A stretch of 64,000 nt of DNA, from NCBI RefSeq assembly GCF_000022025.1, contig NC_011886.1, positions 1,746,980 to 1,810,979 of the forward strand, in the 5' to 3' direction. This document shows, piece by piece, positions 29,101-38,299 of the stretch; position 1 is the first letter of the stretch, and each line of letters opens with the position of its first letter. This DNA is from Pseudarthrobacter chlorophenolicus A6 (GTDB taxonomy: Bacteria > Actinomycetota > Actinomycetes > Actinomycetales > Micrococcaceae). The notes under the pieces were generated by a model. It was not told the origin of the DNA, searched no databases, and saw nothing but the letters and a program-made list of their open reading frames with translations. Position numbers and translations under genes: made by a program.

Positions 29101-29604
29101 ATGTACTGTCCGTTCTGCCGCAATCCCGATTCCCGGGTGGTGGACAGCCGGATGGCTGATGACGGCTCCGCCATCCGCCGGCGCCGCCAGTGCCCGGAAT
29201 GCGGTCGCAGGTTTACCACCGTGGAAACCACCAGCCTCTCGGTCATCAAACGGTCCGGAGTGGGCGAGCCCTTCAGCCGCAGCAAGGTCATCAACGGTGT
29301 CCGCAAGGCCTGCCAGGGACGCCCGGTGAGTGAAGACGACCTCGCCATGCTGGCCCAGGAAGTCGAAGAGCAGATCCGCGCTTCCGGCGCCGCGGAAATC
29401 GACGCCCATGAGGTGGGCCTGGTCATCCTTGGTCCGCTGCAGAAGCTGGACGAGGTCGCTTATCTTCGCTTCGCGAGCGTCTACCAGGCCTTCGAATCCC
29501 TCGAGGACTTTGAGGCAGCGATCGCCCAGCTCCGCCACGAGGCGCAGGAAGACGCCGCGGAACGCCCCGCCACGCCGCGGAAGCCGGAAAAGACTTCCCT
29601 TTAA
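29101..29604 (+). CDS. nrdR: transcriptional repressor NrdR
   Basis: A 167-residue nucleotide-sensing repressor of ribonucleotide reductase genes. The N-terminal zinc ribbon has Cys3, Cys6, Cys31 and Cys34 (CPFC and CPEC pairs), and an ATP-cone domain spans about residues 49-139 ([20 protein letters not shown] onwards). (d)ATP binding to the cone controls oligomerisation and DNA binding. No nrd structural gene is in the window. ATG 29101 follows GAGAGAGGG. Boxes of its own kind lie upstream at 28923-28960. Confidence 0.97.
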   Translation: MYCPFCRNPDSRVVDSRMADDGSAIRRRRQCPECGRRFTTVETTSLSVIKRSGVGEPFSRSKVINGVRKACQGRPVSEDDLAMLAQEVEEQIRASGAAEIDAHEVGLVILGPLQKLDEVAYLRFASVYQAFESLEDFEAAIAQLRHEAQEDAAERPATPRKPEKTSL

Positions 29605-29738
29605 GACTTCCGGCGGCAGCTGCGGAGGGGAAGCCGCAGCTGCCGCCGGTACCTCACCGCCCAACGGCCTGCACAAACCGTGCCTGGACGTCCCGGGCCA
29701 GGCGGCCCGGCGGGTCACTGCACGCAGATCACCACAAT

Positions 29739-29776
29739 GCAGAACGCCCCTTCCGGAGCCGGAAGGGGCGTTCTGC
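29739..29776. terminator. strong bidirectional terminator between nrdR and ppgK
   Basis: A perfect 18-bp inverted repeat (29739-29756 with 29759-29776) has only two bases between the arms and is followed by GTTT. It separates the convergent nrdR and ppgK genes. Confidence 0.8.
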
Positions 29777-29808
29777 GTTTGCTGGCAGTGCCGGCGTCGC
29801 GGTAGGGC

Positions 29809-30612
29809 CTACTTGGTGAGCTTGTGCTGGAGTGCTATCTCGACTGCGGCGCCCACAATCCCGGCTTCGTTCCGGAGCACCGCCGGGACAATCGGGGTGC
29901 GGAGCTTAAGGTTGGGCAGGTATTCGTCGGCACGCTTGGAGATGCCGCCGCCCACAATGAACAGTTCCGGGGAGAACAGGAACTCCACGTGGGAGAAGTA
30001 GCGCTGCAGCAGCACGCTGTATTCGTCCCAGGACAGCCCGTCCCGCTCACGCGCCACGGCGGACGCCTTGGATTCTGCATCGACGCCGTCCACTTCCAGG
30101 TGGCCCAGCTCGGCATTCGGCACGAGTTTTCCGTCGAAGATGAAGGCCGAGCCGATTCCGGTGCCAAGCGTGATGACCAGGACGGTTCCCTTGACGCCCT
30201 CGCCCGCACCGTAGCGGGCTTCCGCGAGTCCGGCGGCATCGGCGTCGTTGATGACCTCAACGGGGCGGCCCAGCCGGGCGGTGAGGAGCGCATCGATGTC
30301 GGTGTCGAGCCAGCTCTTGTCCACATTCGCAGCGGAGTGGACAACGCCGTGCTGGATGATGCCCGGGAAAGTCACACCGACCGGCGAGCCGGCCTCCGGG
30401 GCCTCGGGACGTGCGGAGAGCTCGGCCACCACCAGGGCCACGGCCTCGGCCACGGACTCCGGGGTGGCCGGCTGCGGCGTGGGTACGCGGAACCGGTCGC
30501 CCAGCAGCTTGCCCTTTTTCAGGTCGACGATGCCGCCCTTGATTCCCGTGCCTCCGATGTCGATGCCGATCAGCGGGGCGTTCTTGTGCGACTTCTCGTC
30601 TTTCTTGGCCAA
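29809..30612 (-). CDS. ppgK: polyphosphate glucokinase (ROK family)
   Basis: A 267-residue sugar kinase that phosphorylates glucose using inorganic polyphosphate, usually also ATP. The phosphate loop LIGIDIGGTGIKGGIVD lies near residues 14-30, and the second nucleotide motif VLVITLGTGIGSAF and NAELGHLEVDG are typical of actinobacterial PpgK; Arthrobacter enzymes of this type can also use mannose. The best start is TTG 30612 (LAKKDEKSHK), with a weak GGAAA ahead. It lies 91 nt downstream of map in the same direction, so they may be co-transcribed. Confidence 0.9.
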   Translation of the reverse strand: MAKKDEKSHKNAPLIGIDIGGTGIKGGIVDLKKGKLLGDRFRVPTPQPATPESVAEAVALVVAELSARPEAPEAGSPVGVTFPGIIQHGVVHSAANVDKSWLDTDIDALLTARLGRPVEVINDADAAGLAEARYGAGEGVKGTVLVITLGTGIGSAFIFDGKLVPNAELGHLEVDGVDAESKASAVARERDGLSWDEYSVLLQRYFSHVEFLFSPELFIVGGGISKRADEYLPNLKLRTPIVPAVLRNEAGIVGAAVEIALQHKLTK

Positions 30613-30703
30613 TGGGTTTCCGTTCGTGGCAGGGGACGGGCAGGGAATAGGGTGCCGGGAGGCCGGCGGTTCTCGCAGGCCGGTGCGGCCGCAGTGCGGC
30701 GGG

Positions 30704-31582
30704 CTACGGCAGGGTGAGGATTTCGGCGCCGTTTTCGGTGACGAGGAGGGTGTGCTCAAACTGGGCGGTGCGCTTGTGGTCCTTGGTGACTACGGTCCAG
30801 TCGTCGGCCCACATGTCCCATTCCACGGTGCCCAGGGTGAGCATCGGTTCAATGGTGAAGACCATGCCGGTTTCGATGACGGTGTTGTAGGCCGGAGCGG
30901 CGTCGTAGTGCGGGATGATCAGCCCGGTGTGGAAAGCCTCGCCCACGCCGTGCCCGGTGAAGTCACGGACAACGCCGTAGCCGAAGCGCTTCGCATAGGA
31001 CTGGATGGCGCGGCCAATGACGTTGATTTCTCGGCCCGGGGCAACGGCCTTGATGGCCCTGTTCAGGGATTCCTGTGTCCGTTCCACCAGCAGCCGGGAA
31101 TCCTCATCCACGTCGCCCACCAGGAAGGTGTAGTTGGTGTCGCCGTGCACGCCGTTGATAAAGGCGGTGATGTCGATGTTGATGATGTCGCCGTCCTGGA
31201 CCACCGTGCTGTCCGGGATGCCGTGGCAGATGACTTCGTTCAGCGAAGAGCACAGGGATTTGGGGAAGCCGCGGTAGCCGAGCGTGGAGGGGTAGGCGTT
31301 GTGGTCGAGGAGGAACTCATGGCCCACCTTGTCCAGCTGGTCGGTGGTGACACCGGGCTGAATGTGTTTTCCCACCTCCACGATGGCCTGCGCCGCAATC
31401 CTGCCCGCGATGCGGATCTTTTCGATGGTCTCCGCGGATTTCACTTCGGAGCCGGTGAATTTGGCGGGGCCGGGTTTGCCCACGTACTCCGGGCGGGGGA
31501 TGGACGCCGGGACGGGACGCTGCGGGCTGACGGTACCGGGGGTGAGGGTGCCGATGGGTGCAGTCGAGGCAAGGGAAGGCAT
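30704..31582 (-). CDS. map: type I methionine aminopeptidase
   Basis: A 292-residue dimetal protease that removes N-terminal methionine from nascent proteins. Metal-ligand motifs are [38 protein letters not shown] and QFEHTLLVT. An N-terminal extension of about 40 residues contains a PxxP-rich segment like that of the longer actinobacterial MetAPs and lacks the zinc-finger cysteines of eukaryotic forms. ATG 31582 is preceded at 6 nt by TATGAT and has no ribosome-binding site. Confidence 0.95.
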   Translation of the reverse strand: MPSLASTAPIGTLTPGTVSPQRPVPASIPRPEYVGKPGPAKFTGSEVKSAETIEKIRIAGRIAAQAIVEVGKHIQPGVTTDQLDKVGHEFLLDHNAYPSTLGYRGFPKSLCSSLNEVICHGIPDSTVVQDGDIINIDITAFINGVHGDTNYTFLVGDVDEDSRLLVERTQESLNRAIKAVAPGREINVIGRAIQSYAKRFGYGVVRDFTGHGVGEAFHTGLIIPHYDAAPAYNTVIETGMVFTIEPMLTLGTVEWDMWADDWTVVTKDHKRTAQFEHTLLVTENGAEILTLP

Positions 31583-31588
31583 AGATTG

Positions 31589-31594
31589 ATCATA
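31589..31594 (-). promoter_or_regulatory. -10 box of a predicted leaderless map promoter
   Basis: Read on the minus strand, TATGAT ends 6 nt before the ATG of map, with CAATCT between them and no Shine-Dalgarno sequence. Confidence 0.65.
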
Positions 31595-31701
31595 TAAGGC
31601 ACCACAGAACGCCTAACAACCGCGAAGCCGGGCACGCCGCCGTAAGAATCAACGTTACGCGGATCACGTTCCGGAGGCGCCGGCCGAACCGAGGAGCAGC
31701 A

Positions 31702-31866
31702 ATGCCTGAGTACTGGTACAACGTCAATACCCACGAGGTCGAAGAGGACAGGCTTTCCGACTGGAGCCAGCTGATCGGGCCTTACAAGACGAGGGAAGAG
31801 GCTGAACACGCGATTGAAAAGGTCCGCGCCCGGAACGAGGCCTGGGAAAAGGGCGACGACGACTGA
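31702..31866 (+). CDS. small SPOR-like protein, 54 residues
   Basis: A short gene with a clear GAGGAG ribosome-binding site (31691-31696) before ATG 31702. The product is acidic and begins MPEYWYNVNTHEVEEDR, then LIGPYKTREEAEHAIEKVRAR, which resembles one repeat unit of a SPOR domain (GPYxTxxxAExA). Such mini-proteins are annotated across actinobacteria as SPOR domain-containing proteins; their function is unknown. It is divergent from map and convergent with panB, so it is probably a single-gene transcript. Confidence 0.8.
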   Translation: MPEYWYNVNTHEVEEDRLSDWSQLIGPYKTREEAEHAIEKVRARNEAWEKGDDD

Positions 31867-31898
31867 CGGGCAGGTGCCCGCCCCAAGCAGGTGCCGGG

Positions 31899-32789
31899 CT
31901 AGAAGGAATGCTCCGGGCCCGGGAACTGTCCGGTCCGGACATCGTTGCCGTACTGCGTGGCCGCGTCGAGCAGTGTGCTGCGCAGGTCCGCGTACTGCTT
32001 GACGAACTTCGCCATCCGGCCGCCGCGCAGCCCGGCCATGTCCTGCCAGACAAGCACCTGGCCGGTGGTTTCCTTGCCCGCGCCGATGCCCACGGTGGGA
32101 ACGTCGACGGCGGCGTCCACGGCGGCCGCCGTTTCGGCCGGGACCATCTCCATGAGTACGCAGAACGCGCCCGCCCCGGCCAACGCGACGGCGTCGTCAA
32201 TCAGGCGCTGCGCATCATCGCCGCGGCCCTGGACCCGGTAGCCGCCGAGGGCATGTTCGCTTTGCGGGGTGAAGCCGATGTGGGCCATGACCGGAACGCC
32301 GGCCTGGACCATGGCCCGGACGGTGGGGGCGTAGTAGGCGCCGCCCTCGATCTTGACCGCATGCGCCAGGCCCTCCTTCAGGAAGCGCACGCCGGTGGCC
32401 ACGGCCTGTTCCGCGGAAACCTCGTAGCTGCCGAACGGCAGGTCCGCCACCACGAGGGCGCGCCGGGCGGTGCGCGCCACCGCCCGGCACAGCGGGAGGA
32501 GCTCGTCAACGGTGACTGGAAGGGAAGTCTCGTTGCCGAAGACGTTGTTGGAGGCGGAATCGCCCACCAGCAGGACCTCGATTCCGGCGGCATCGAAGAT
32601 CTCGGCTGTGTACTGCTCGTAGGCGGTCAGCATGGCAAACCGTGTTCCGTCCCGCTTGGCCTGCTGCAGGTGGTGGATGCGCACCTTGGCGGGCTTCCGC
32701 TCGGCTGCGGGAGCCGGCTGCGCAGGGCCGCTGCCGTAGGGGGCGGGTACTTCAGCGGACGCGCGTGATTCGAAGCTGTTGGAGGCCAT
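31899..32789 (-). CDS. panB: 3-methyl-2-oxobutanoate hydroxymethyltransferase PanB
   Basis: A 296-residue TIM-barrel enzyme making ketopantoate from 2-oxoisovalerate and methylene-tetrahydrofolate, the first committed step of pantothenate and CoA synthesis. Signatures are MLTAYEQYTAEIFDAAGIE, LLVGDSASNNVFG (metal-binding aspartate), VKIEGG, MAHIGFTPQS and VPTVGIGAGKETTGQVLVW. An extra N-terminal arm of about 35 residues is Ala/Pro-rich. No other pan gene is adjacent. ATG 32789 appears leaderless. Confidence 0.95.
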   Translation of the reverse strand: MASNSFESRASAEVPAPYGSGPAQPAPAAERKPAKVRIHHLQQAKRDGTRFAMLTAYEQYTAEIFDAAGIEVLLVGDSASNNVFGNETSLPVTVDELLPLCRAVARTARRALVVADLPFGSYEVSAEQAVATGVRFLKEGLAHAVKIEGGAYYAPTVRAMVQAGVPVMAHIGFTPQSEHALGGYRVQGRGDDAQRLIDDAVALAGAGAFCVLMEMVPAETAAAVDAAVDVPTVGIGAGKETTGQVLVWQDMAGLRGGRMAKFVKQYADLRSTLLDAATQYGNDVRTGQFPGPEHSF

Positions 32790-32795
32790 GGGACG

Positions 32796-32801
32796 AGCGT
32801 A
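32796..32801 (-). promoter_or_regulatory. -10 box of a predicted leaderless panB promoter
   Basis: On the minus strand TACGCT ends 6 nt before the panB ATG; the intervening CGTCCC is not a ribosome-binding site. Confidence 0.55.
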
Positions 32802-33066
32802 GTGCGGTACCGGCCGTCCTAGCTACCGCCGGGGGCGGGCGGCAAAGGTGATTACCGTCATAACCAAGGGCGTCGGCTGGCTGCCGGGGATCGGGAAAGG
32901 CGGGTCCGCGGGCCGGCGCGGACCGTGCGCCAGGTTAATGGTGTGTTACGTGCGGCGCAGGCTCAAGCATCGGCGTCGAATGCTTAGTACAGTGTTGGTG
33001 AACTGCTGCCGGCTTTCCCCTTGCGTGGACCCGGAGCATGGACGTTTGACCGGAGAAGAGGCCATC

Positions 33067-34407
33067 ATGGACCGCCAGCAAGAGTTTGTCCTGCGCACTA
33101 TCGAAGAGCGCGACGTACGTTTCGTGCGCCTGTGGTTCACCGACGTCGTGGGATCGCTGAAGTCCGTGGCATTGGCACCGGCAGAGGTCGAAGGGGCCTT
33201 CGAGGAAGGCCTTGGCTTCGACGGTTCCTCCATCGAGGGCCTGGCGCGCGTCTTTGAATCGGACATGCTGCTGCAGCCCGATCCCGCCACCTTCCAGATC
33301 CTGCCGTGGCGAGGCGAGACGGAACAGACCTCACGCATGTTCTGCGACATCCTCACCCCCGACGGTGAACCCTCCACCGCTGATCCCCGCAACGTGCTCA
33401 AGCGCACCCTGGCCAAGGCCGCGGACATGGGCTTCACCTGCTACACGCATCCGGAGATCGAGTTCTACCTCCTCAAATCGCAGGAGCTCGGTGCTGACGG
33501 TGCGCCGGTACCGGTGGACGAGGGCGGCTACTTCGACCACGTGCCGGGCGGTGTGGCCCAGGACTTCCGCCGGACCGCGGTGACCATGCTGGAGTCCGTG
33601 GGCATCTCCGTGGAATTCAGCCACCACGAGGGCGGCCCGGGACAGAACGAGATCGACCTCCGGTACGCCGATGCCCTGCAGACGGCGGACAACATCATGA
33701 CCTTCCGCACGGTCATCAAGGAAGTTGCCCTGCAGCAGGGAACCTACGCCACCTTCATGCCCAAGCCGTTCACGGCCCACCCCGGCTCCGGCATGCACAC
33801 GCACTTTTCCCTGTTCGAAGGCGACAGCAACGCGTTCTTCGAAGCCGGGTCTGAGTACCAGCTCTCCAAGACAGCGCGCCAGTTCATCGCAGGCATCCTC
33901 AAGCACGCTCCTGAGTTCACCGCTGTGACCAATCAGTTCGTGAATTCCTACAAGCGGCTGTGGGGCGGCGGCGAAGCGCCGAGCTACCTCAGCTGGGGCC
34001 ACAACAACCGTTCCGCCCTGGTCCGCGTTCCCCTGTACAAGCCGGGCAAGGGCCAGTCCGCCAGGATCGAATACCGCGGCATCGATTCCGCCACCAACCC
34101 GTACCTGGCGTACGCAGTGCTCCTGGGCGCCGGCCTTAAGGGCATCGAGGAAGGCTACGACCTCCCGGCCGCCGCCGAGGACGATGTCTGGTCGCTGAGC
34201 TCGGCCGAACGCCGGGCCATGGGACACGACCCCCTGCCGGCCAGCCTGCATGACGCCATCCGCGCCATGGAGGATTCCGAACTGATGCCGCAGATCCTGG
34301 GCGAGCAGGTGTTCGAGCACTTCCTCCGCAACAAGCGGGCCGAATGGCAGGACTACCGCCTGCAGGTGACGCCCTACGAACTGCAGCGCAACCTCGGCAT
34401 CCTCTAG
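33067..34407 (+). CDS. glnA2: glutamine synthetase GlnA2-type, lacking the adenylylation tyrosine
   Basis: A 446-residue type I glutamine synthetase-like enzyme, closest in my memory to mycobacterial GlnA2 (same MDRQxEFVLRTxEERDxRFVRLWFTD N-terminus, split here by variable residues). Catalytic features are present: GFDGSSIEG, HPEIEFYLL, HHEGGPGQNEIDLRYADAL, HPGSGMHTHFSLF and NPYLAYAVLLGAGL. The NLYxLP adenylylation segment is replaced by DDVWSLSSAERR, so GlnE should not modify this protein. ATG 33067 follows GGAGAAGAGG. glnE starts 9 nt downstream. Confidence 0.92.
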   Translation: MDRQQEFVLRTIEERDVRFVRLWFTDVVGSLKSVALAPAEVEGAFEEGLGFDGSSIEGLARVFESDMLLQPDPATFQILPWRGETEQTSRMFCDILTPDGEPSTADPRNVLKRTLAKAADMGFTCYTHPEIEFYLLKSQELGADGAPVPVDEGGYFDHVPGGVAQDFRRTAVTMLESVGISVEFSHHEGGPGQNEIDLRYADALQTADNIMTFRTVIKEVALQQGTYATFMPKPFTAHPGSGMHTHFSLFEGDSNAFFEAGSEYQLSKTARQFIAGILKHAPEFTAVTNQFVNSYKRLWGGGEAPSYLSWGHNNRSALVRVPLYKPGKGQSARIEYRGIDSATNPYLAYAVLLGAGLKGIEEGYDLPAAAEDDVWSLSSAERRAMGHDPLPASLHDAIRAMEDSELMPQILGEQVFEHFLRNKRAEWQDYRLQVTPYELQRNLGIL

Positions 34408-34416
34408 GCTGCCGGC

Positions 34417-37400
34417 GTGAGCCTGGCACGCCGCCTCATCGCGGCCGGATTCAGCGACCTGGAAAAAGGCGAACGCTTCCTGGCGGCACGTGAGCTGGAG
34501 GGGCTGGACCAGGACCGGCTGTTTGCCGGACTCCAGCTGTCGGCCAGCCCGGACGCCGCCCTGCAGTCCCTGGTGCGGCTCATCGAAAAGCACCCCGACC
34601 TGCGTGCCGTGGCTGGGGCGGATCCCGAAACCAGTGAGCCGCTGTACCGGGTGCTCGGTGCCTCGGAGGCCCTGGGCGAGTTCCTGATCCGCCACCCCGA
34701 ACACCTCACGGCGTTCAACGTGCGCACCAGCCCGGAGCCCCTTCCCGCCGACCCCGCGGAGCTGCGGTCCACCCTCCTGCAGTCGGTGGGCGCTGATCCC
34801 CGCGCCGCGCGTCCCGTTGCTGCCGTGACAGGCGCGGAGGCCTACGCTGCGCTGCGGACGGCGTACCGCAGGGGAGTGGTGGACCTGGCCATCAAGGATC
34901 TCTGCGCCGCGGACCCGCTGGACTTCCTGCCTTCGGTGGGAGGCGAGCTGGCCGACCTTGCCGGCGCGGCCATCGAAGCCGGCCTTGCTGTATCGCGGGC
35001 CGAAGCGGCAGAACAGTTCGACGCCGCCGACGTCGCCGACGTGGGCCTGGCAGTCATCGGAATGGGCAAATGCGGTGCCCGCGAGCTGAACTACATCTCC
35101 GACGTCGACGTCATCTACGTCATTGATGCCGGGCAGCTGGACGACGCGCACGCCAACACGATCGGAACCGCGCTGGCCAGCGGGATCTCCCGTGCCATCT
35201 CCTCCGTGGCGCGCGAGCCCGGCCTCTGGGAGGTCGACGCGAACCTGAGGCCCGAGGGTAAATCCGGGCCGCTGGTACGCACCCTGGCCTCCCACGAGGC
35301 CTACTACGCACGCTGGGCCGAAAGCTGGGAGTTCCAGGCGCTGCTGAAGGCGCGCACCATCGCCGGGGACGCCCGGCTGGGCCGCCGGTACGAGGAAGCG
35401 GTGGCCCCGCTGATCTGGAATTCCGCAGGCCGCGACGGGTTCGTCGAGTCCGTCCAGGCCATGCGCCGCCGGGTGACGGAGCACATCCCCGCTGCCGAGG
35501 AGCAGCGGCAGATCAAGCTGGGCCGCGGCGGCCTGCGGGACGTGGAGTTCACGGTCCAGCTGCTGCAACTGGTCCATGGCAAGGCGGATGAGACGTTACG
35601 GCGACGGGACACCACGTCGGCGATTGCGGCACTGTCGGCGGGTGGTTACATCGGGCGCACGGATGCCGCAGCTTTCGACAACGCCTACCGGTACCTGCGG
35701 CTCCTGGAGCACCGGATCCAGCTGTTCCAGCTGCGCCGCACGCACCTGATGCCGGTGGCCGAACCGGCCTTGCGTGCCCTGGCAAAGGCGGTGCTCGGCC
35801 CGTTCTCCAATGATCGGCCGCACCCCGATGCCCTGCTGAGTGCCTGGCAGAAGACCAAACGGTCCGTCCGGGAACTGCATGAACGGATCTTCTACCGGCC
35901 ACTGCTCAACACGGCGGCCAAGCTCAGCAGCGAGGACGCCAAGCTCACCCCCGAGGCCGCCCAGGCCCGGCTGGCCGCACTTGGATACAGCGACCCGCAG
36001 GGCGCCATGCGGCATATCGAAGCCCTGACGGCCGGTGTCAGCCGGCGGGCTGCACTGCAGCGCCAGCTGCTCCCCATCCTCCTCGACTGGCTTGCCGAGG
36101 GGGTGGATCCCGACGCCGGCCTGCTCGCCTTCCGCCGCGTCAGCGAGGCTCTGGGAACCACGCACTGGTACCTTGGCCTGCTCCGCGACTCGAACGCTGC
36201 GGCCGAGCGGCTCTGCCACATGCTCTCCAACTCGCGGCTGATCGCCGACCTGCTGGAAGTGTCCCCGGAGTCGGTTGCCTGGCTGGGGCAGGACAAGGAC
36301 CTTGTTCCGGTGTCCTTCGAAGCGCAGTGGCAGGAAATTACGTCCAAGATGTCACGGCACTCCGATCCGGAAAGCGCCATGCGACTGATCAGGCTCATCC
36401 GCCGGCGGGAAATCCTCCGCATCGCCGTGGCCGACTCGGCCGGGCTGCTGGACCAGGACCAGGTGGGCTCTGCCCTTGCCGATACTGACCGGGCCGCCGT
36501 CCTGGGTGCCCTGCGCGTGGCCGAGGGGATCGTGTCCGCCGGCGGACCCCTGAAGACCGCCGTTCTGGTGGTGGCCATGGGCCGGCAGGGCGGGCGGGAA
36601 ATCGGGTACGGTTCGGACGCCGATGTCATGTACGTCCACCGGGCCCTGCCAGGCTTTTCCGAGGCTGAGGCCCAGGAACAGGCGGGCAGGATCGTTGCCA
36701 AGGTGTCCAGCCTGCTGACCCAGCCGTTGAAGCCGGCCATTATGGCCGAGCGCGTCCTGCAGATGGACGCTGACCTTCGGCCGGAAGGCAAGAACGGGGC
36801 CATGGTCCGCTCCCTGGAATCCTTTGCCGAGTATTACCGCCGCTGGTCGCTGATCTGGGAAGCCCAGGCGCTGCTCCGCGCGCGTCCGATGGCCGGTGAC
36901 GACGGCCTCGCCGCCGACTTCCTGGCCCTGATCGACCCCATCCGCTACCCCGAGACCGTTGCGGGGCAGGACATCCGGGAGATCCGCAGGGTCAAGGCCC
37001 GGGTGGAGTCGGAACGGCTGCCCCGCGGTGCCGATCCCGCCCGGCACCTGAAACTGGGCCGCGGCGGCCTGAGCGACGTCGAATGGCTGGTCCAGCTGCT
37101 CCAGCTCCAGCACGCCGGCGAACACCCGGAGCTGCGGACCACGTCCACGCTTCCGGCGCTGGAGGCCGCGGCTGAGCTGGGGCTGCTAGACCAGGACGAC
37201 GCAGAGACGCTGGCCCAGGCCTGGCGGCTGGCGAGCAGGATCAGGTCCGCGAACGTCATCTGGAACGGCAAGGCGTCCGACCTCCTGCCCTCATCCCGAC
37301 GCGACCTCGAAGCGGTGGCCCGGTGGTGCGGCTATGAGCCCGGCCACGCCGCAGCCCTGGAGGAGGACTACCTGCGGGTCAGCCGGCGGGCACGTGGAGT

Positions 37401-37428
37401 CTTCGAGCGCATTTTCTATGGGCACTGA
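34417..37428 (+). CDS. glnE: bifunctional glutamine synthetase adenylyltransferase/deadenylase GlnE
   Basis: A 1003-residue enzyme that adds AMP to, and removes it from, a tyrosine of glutamine synthetase according to nitrogen status. Two nucleotidyltransferase domains are visible. The first has GMGKCGARELNYISDVDVIYV (catalytic D229 and D231) and the second GRQGGREIGYGSDADVMYVH (D734 and D736). Helical linkers carry KLGRGGLRDVEFTVQLLQL and KLGRGGLSDVEWLVQLLQL after each domain. It follows glnA2 by 9 nt and overlaps the GNAT gene by 11 nt. Its likely target is GlnA1 at 38300. Confidence 0.96.
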   Translation: MSLARRLIAAGFSDLEKGERFLAARELEGLDQDRLFAGLQLSASPDAALQSLVRLIEKHPDLRAVAGADPETSEPLYRVLGASEALGEFLIRHPEHLTAFNVRTSPEPLPADPAELRSTLLQSVGADPRAARPVAAVTGAEAYAALRTAYRRGVVDLAIKDLCAADPLDFLPSVGGELADLAGAAIEAGLAVSRAEAAEQFDAADVADVGLAVIGMGKCGARELNYISDVDVIYVIDAGQLDDAHANTIGTALASGISRAISSVAREPGLWEVDANLRPEGKSGPLVRTLASHEAYYARWAESWEFQALLKARTIAGDARLGRRYEEAVAPLIWNSAGRDGFVESVQAMRRRVTEHIPAAEEQRQIKLGRGGLRDVEFTVQLLQLVHGKADETLRRRDTTSAIAALSAGGYIGRTDAAAFDNAYRYLRLLEHRIQLFQLRRTHLMPVAEPALRALAKAVLGPFSNDRPHPDALLSAWQKTKRSVRELHERIFYRPLLNTAAKLSSEDAKLTPEAAQARLAALGYSDPQGAMRHIEALTAGVSRRAALQRQLLPILLDWLAEGVDPDAGLLAFRRVSEALGTTHWYLGLLRDSNAAAERLCHMLSNSRLIADLLEVSPESVAWLGQDKDLVPVSFEAQWQEITSKMSRHSDPESAMRLIRLIRRREILRIAVADSAGLLDQDQVGSALADTDRAAVLGALRVAEGIVSAGGPLKTAVLVVAMGRQGGREIGYGSDADVMYVHRALPGFSEAEAQEQAGRIVAKVSSLLTQPLKPAIMAERVLQMDADLRPEGKNGAMVRSLESFAEYYRRWSLIWEAQALLRARPMAGDDGLAADFLALIDPIRYPETVAGQDIREIRRVKARVESERLPRGADPARHLKLGRGGLSDVEWLVQLLQLQHAGEHPELRTTSTLPALEAAAELGLLDQDDAETLAQAWRLASRIRSANVIWNGKASDLLPSSRRDLEAVARWCGYEPGHAAALEEDYLRVSRRARGVFERIFYGH

Positions 37429-37960
37429 CGGATTCCCTGGGTCCGTCTGGATCATCCCGCTGCGGGACCTTGATGCGGACGCCCAGGCAATCCAGCTGGA
37501 CGCTGTGGCCAGGCTCCGGCTCCAACCCGGCCAGGAGAGATTCGTGGGTGACCCGTTGCGCATGGCGCTCACCGGCCTGGCGGAAGAGGGGCGGCATCCC
37601 TGTGTGATGGAGGCCGGCGGGCGTGCCATAGGCGTGCTCACCCTGCAGTCCGGAGCGGCCACCCTGGCCGGCTGGCCGGATGACGGCTCTGCCTGGCTGC
37701 TCCGGGGGTTCCTCGTGGACCGGCGCCACCAGGGCAAAGGGCTGGGGACGCTGGGAGCTGCCGCGGCCGTGGTGGCGGCAGGAAAACTCGAGCGCCGGCA
37801 CCCCACCGGTGCATCCGGCGTCGTACTCTCCGTCAACGAGGCCAACGGAGCCGGACTGGCGGCCTACCTGAAAGCCGGCTTCGTGGACCATGGCCAGTAC
37901 ACCGGCGGCTCTGCGGGGCCGCAGCGGACCCTGTTCATGCCGTTCGTCAAGCCACAATGA
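37418..37960 (+). CDS. GNAT family N-acetyltransferase
   Basis: A 180-residue acetyltransferase of unknown substrate. The acetyl-CoA loop is clear: LLRGFLVDRRHQGKGLGTLGAAAAVVAAG (split around residues 87-115, with RRHQGKGLG as the pyrophosphate-binding turn), then NEANGAGLAAYLKAGFVDHG near the C-terminus. ATG 37418 lies inside the end of glnE (11-nt overlap), so it is translated as part of the glnA2-glnE unit. Conserved position beside glnE is suggestive, not proof, of a nitrogen role. Confidence 0.85.
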   Translation: MGTDGFPGSVWIIPLRDLDADAQAIQLDAVARLRLQPGQERFVGDPLRMALTGLAEEGRHPCVMEAGGRAIGVLTLQSGAATLAGWPDDGSAWLLRGFLVDRRHQGKGLGTLGAAAAVVAAGKLERRHPTGASGVVLSVNEANGAGLAAYLKAGFVDHGQYTGGSAGPQRTLFMPFVKPQ

Positions 37961-38171
37961 GGTAACACCGGCGGGCCCTTATTGCTTTGGGAAACCGTTT
38001 ATTCGATGATGTGGAATGGCGGTGTTCTTCAACCTTGTTGGGGGGAAGGCTCGAACAGTCTTCGTCTCGGGGGGCATTCGTCAGGAGGCCTGGCTCCCGG
38101 TCTCAGCACGTCTGGAGCCGGGCCTCCACCTTTAATCAATCCGGCCTTCCCAGACAATCCGGGCCCTCCCA
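37961..38171. other. non-coding stretch downstream of the GNAT gene
   Basis: No convincing reading frame, RNA gene or promoter was seen in these 211 bases. Composition is more T-rich near 37980-38050 than the surrounding genes. The whole gap to glnA1 is 339 bases and ends in the two hairpins described separately. Confidence 0.5.
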
Positions 38172-38217
38172 ATTCTTCCCGGGCCTTCCCATTCTTCCCG
38201 GGCCTTCGGCCCGGGAA
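38172..38217 (+). terminator. tandem 17-bp repeat and UUCG hairpin after the glnA2-glnE unit
   Basis: ATTCTTCCCGGGCCTTC occurs twice (38172-38188 and 38191-38207, 19-bp period). The second copy forms the left arm of a perfect 10-bp stem (38195-38204 with 38208-38217) closed by a CTTCGG tetraloop, an exceptionally stable RNA turn. It lies about 235 nt after the GNAT stop and just before the hairpin at 38222-38255. Confidence 0.6.
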
Positions 38218-38221
38218 CGCG

Positions 38222-38255
38222 AAAGGCGGCCACCGGATCACCGGTGGCCGCCTTT
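38222..38255. terminator. bidirectional terminator between GNAT gene and glnA1
   Basis: A perfect 15-bp stem (38222-38236 with 38241-38255) has an ATCA loop. On the plus strand it ends in TTTT; on the minus strand in TTT, about 45 nt after the glnA1 stop. It serves the convergent glnE and glnA1 units. Confidence 0.82.
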
Positions 38256-38299
38256 TGCTGTCTCAGTGCGCCCGGCAGAACTGCCGGGCGGAGGGGAGA

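Noticed and set aside
29739..29776. Long perfect inverted repeat as an insertion-sequence end or attachment site
   Set aside because: It lies between two convergent genes, has no second copy nearby and no transposase; a terminator explains it.
30248..31597. 449-codon plus-strand frame across ppgK and map
   Set aside because: It is antisense to two clear enzymes and crosses their intergenic gap; no family resemblance.
32849..32869. GGTGAT...ATAACC imperfect palindrome before glnA2 as a nitrogen-regulator site
   Set aside because: It does not fit the GlnR gTnAc/GaAAc spacing, and one weak match is not enough to call an operator.
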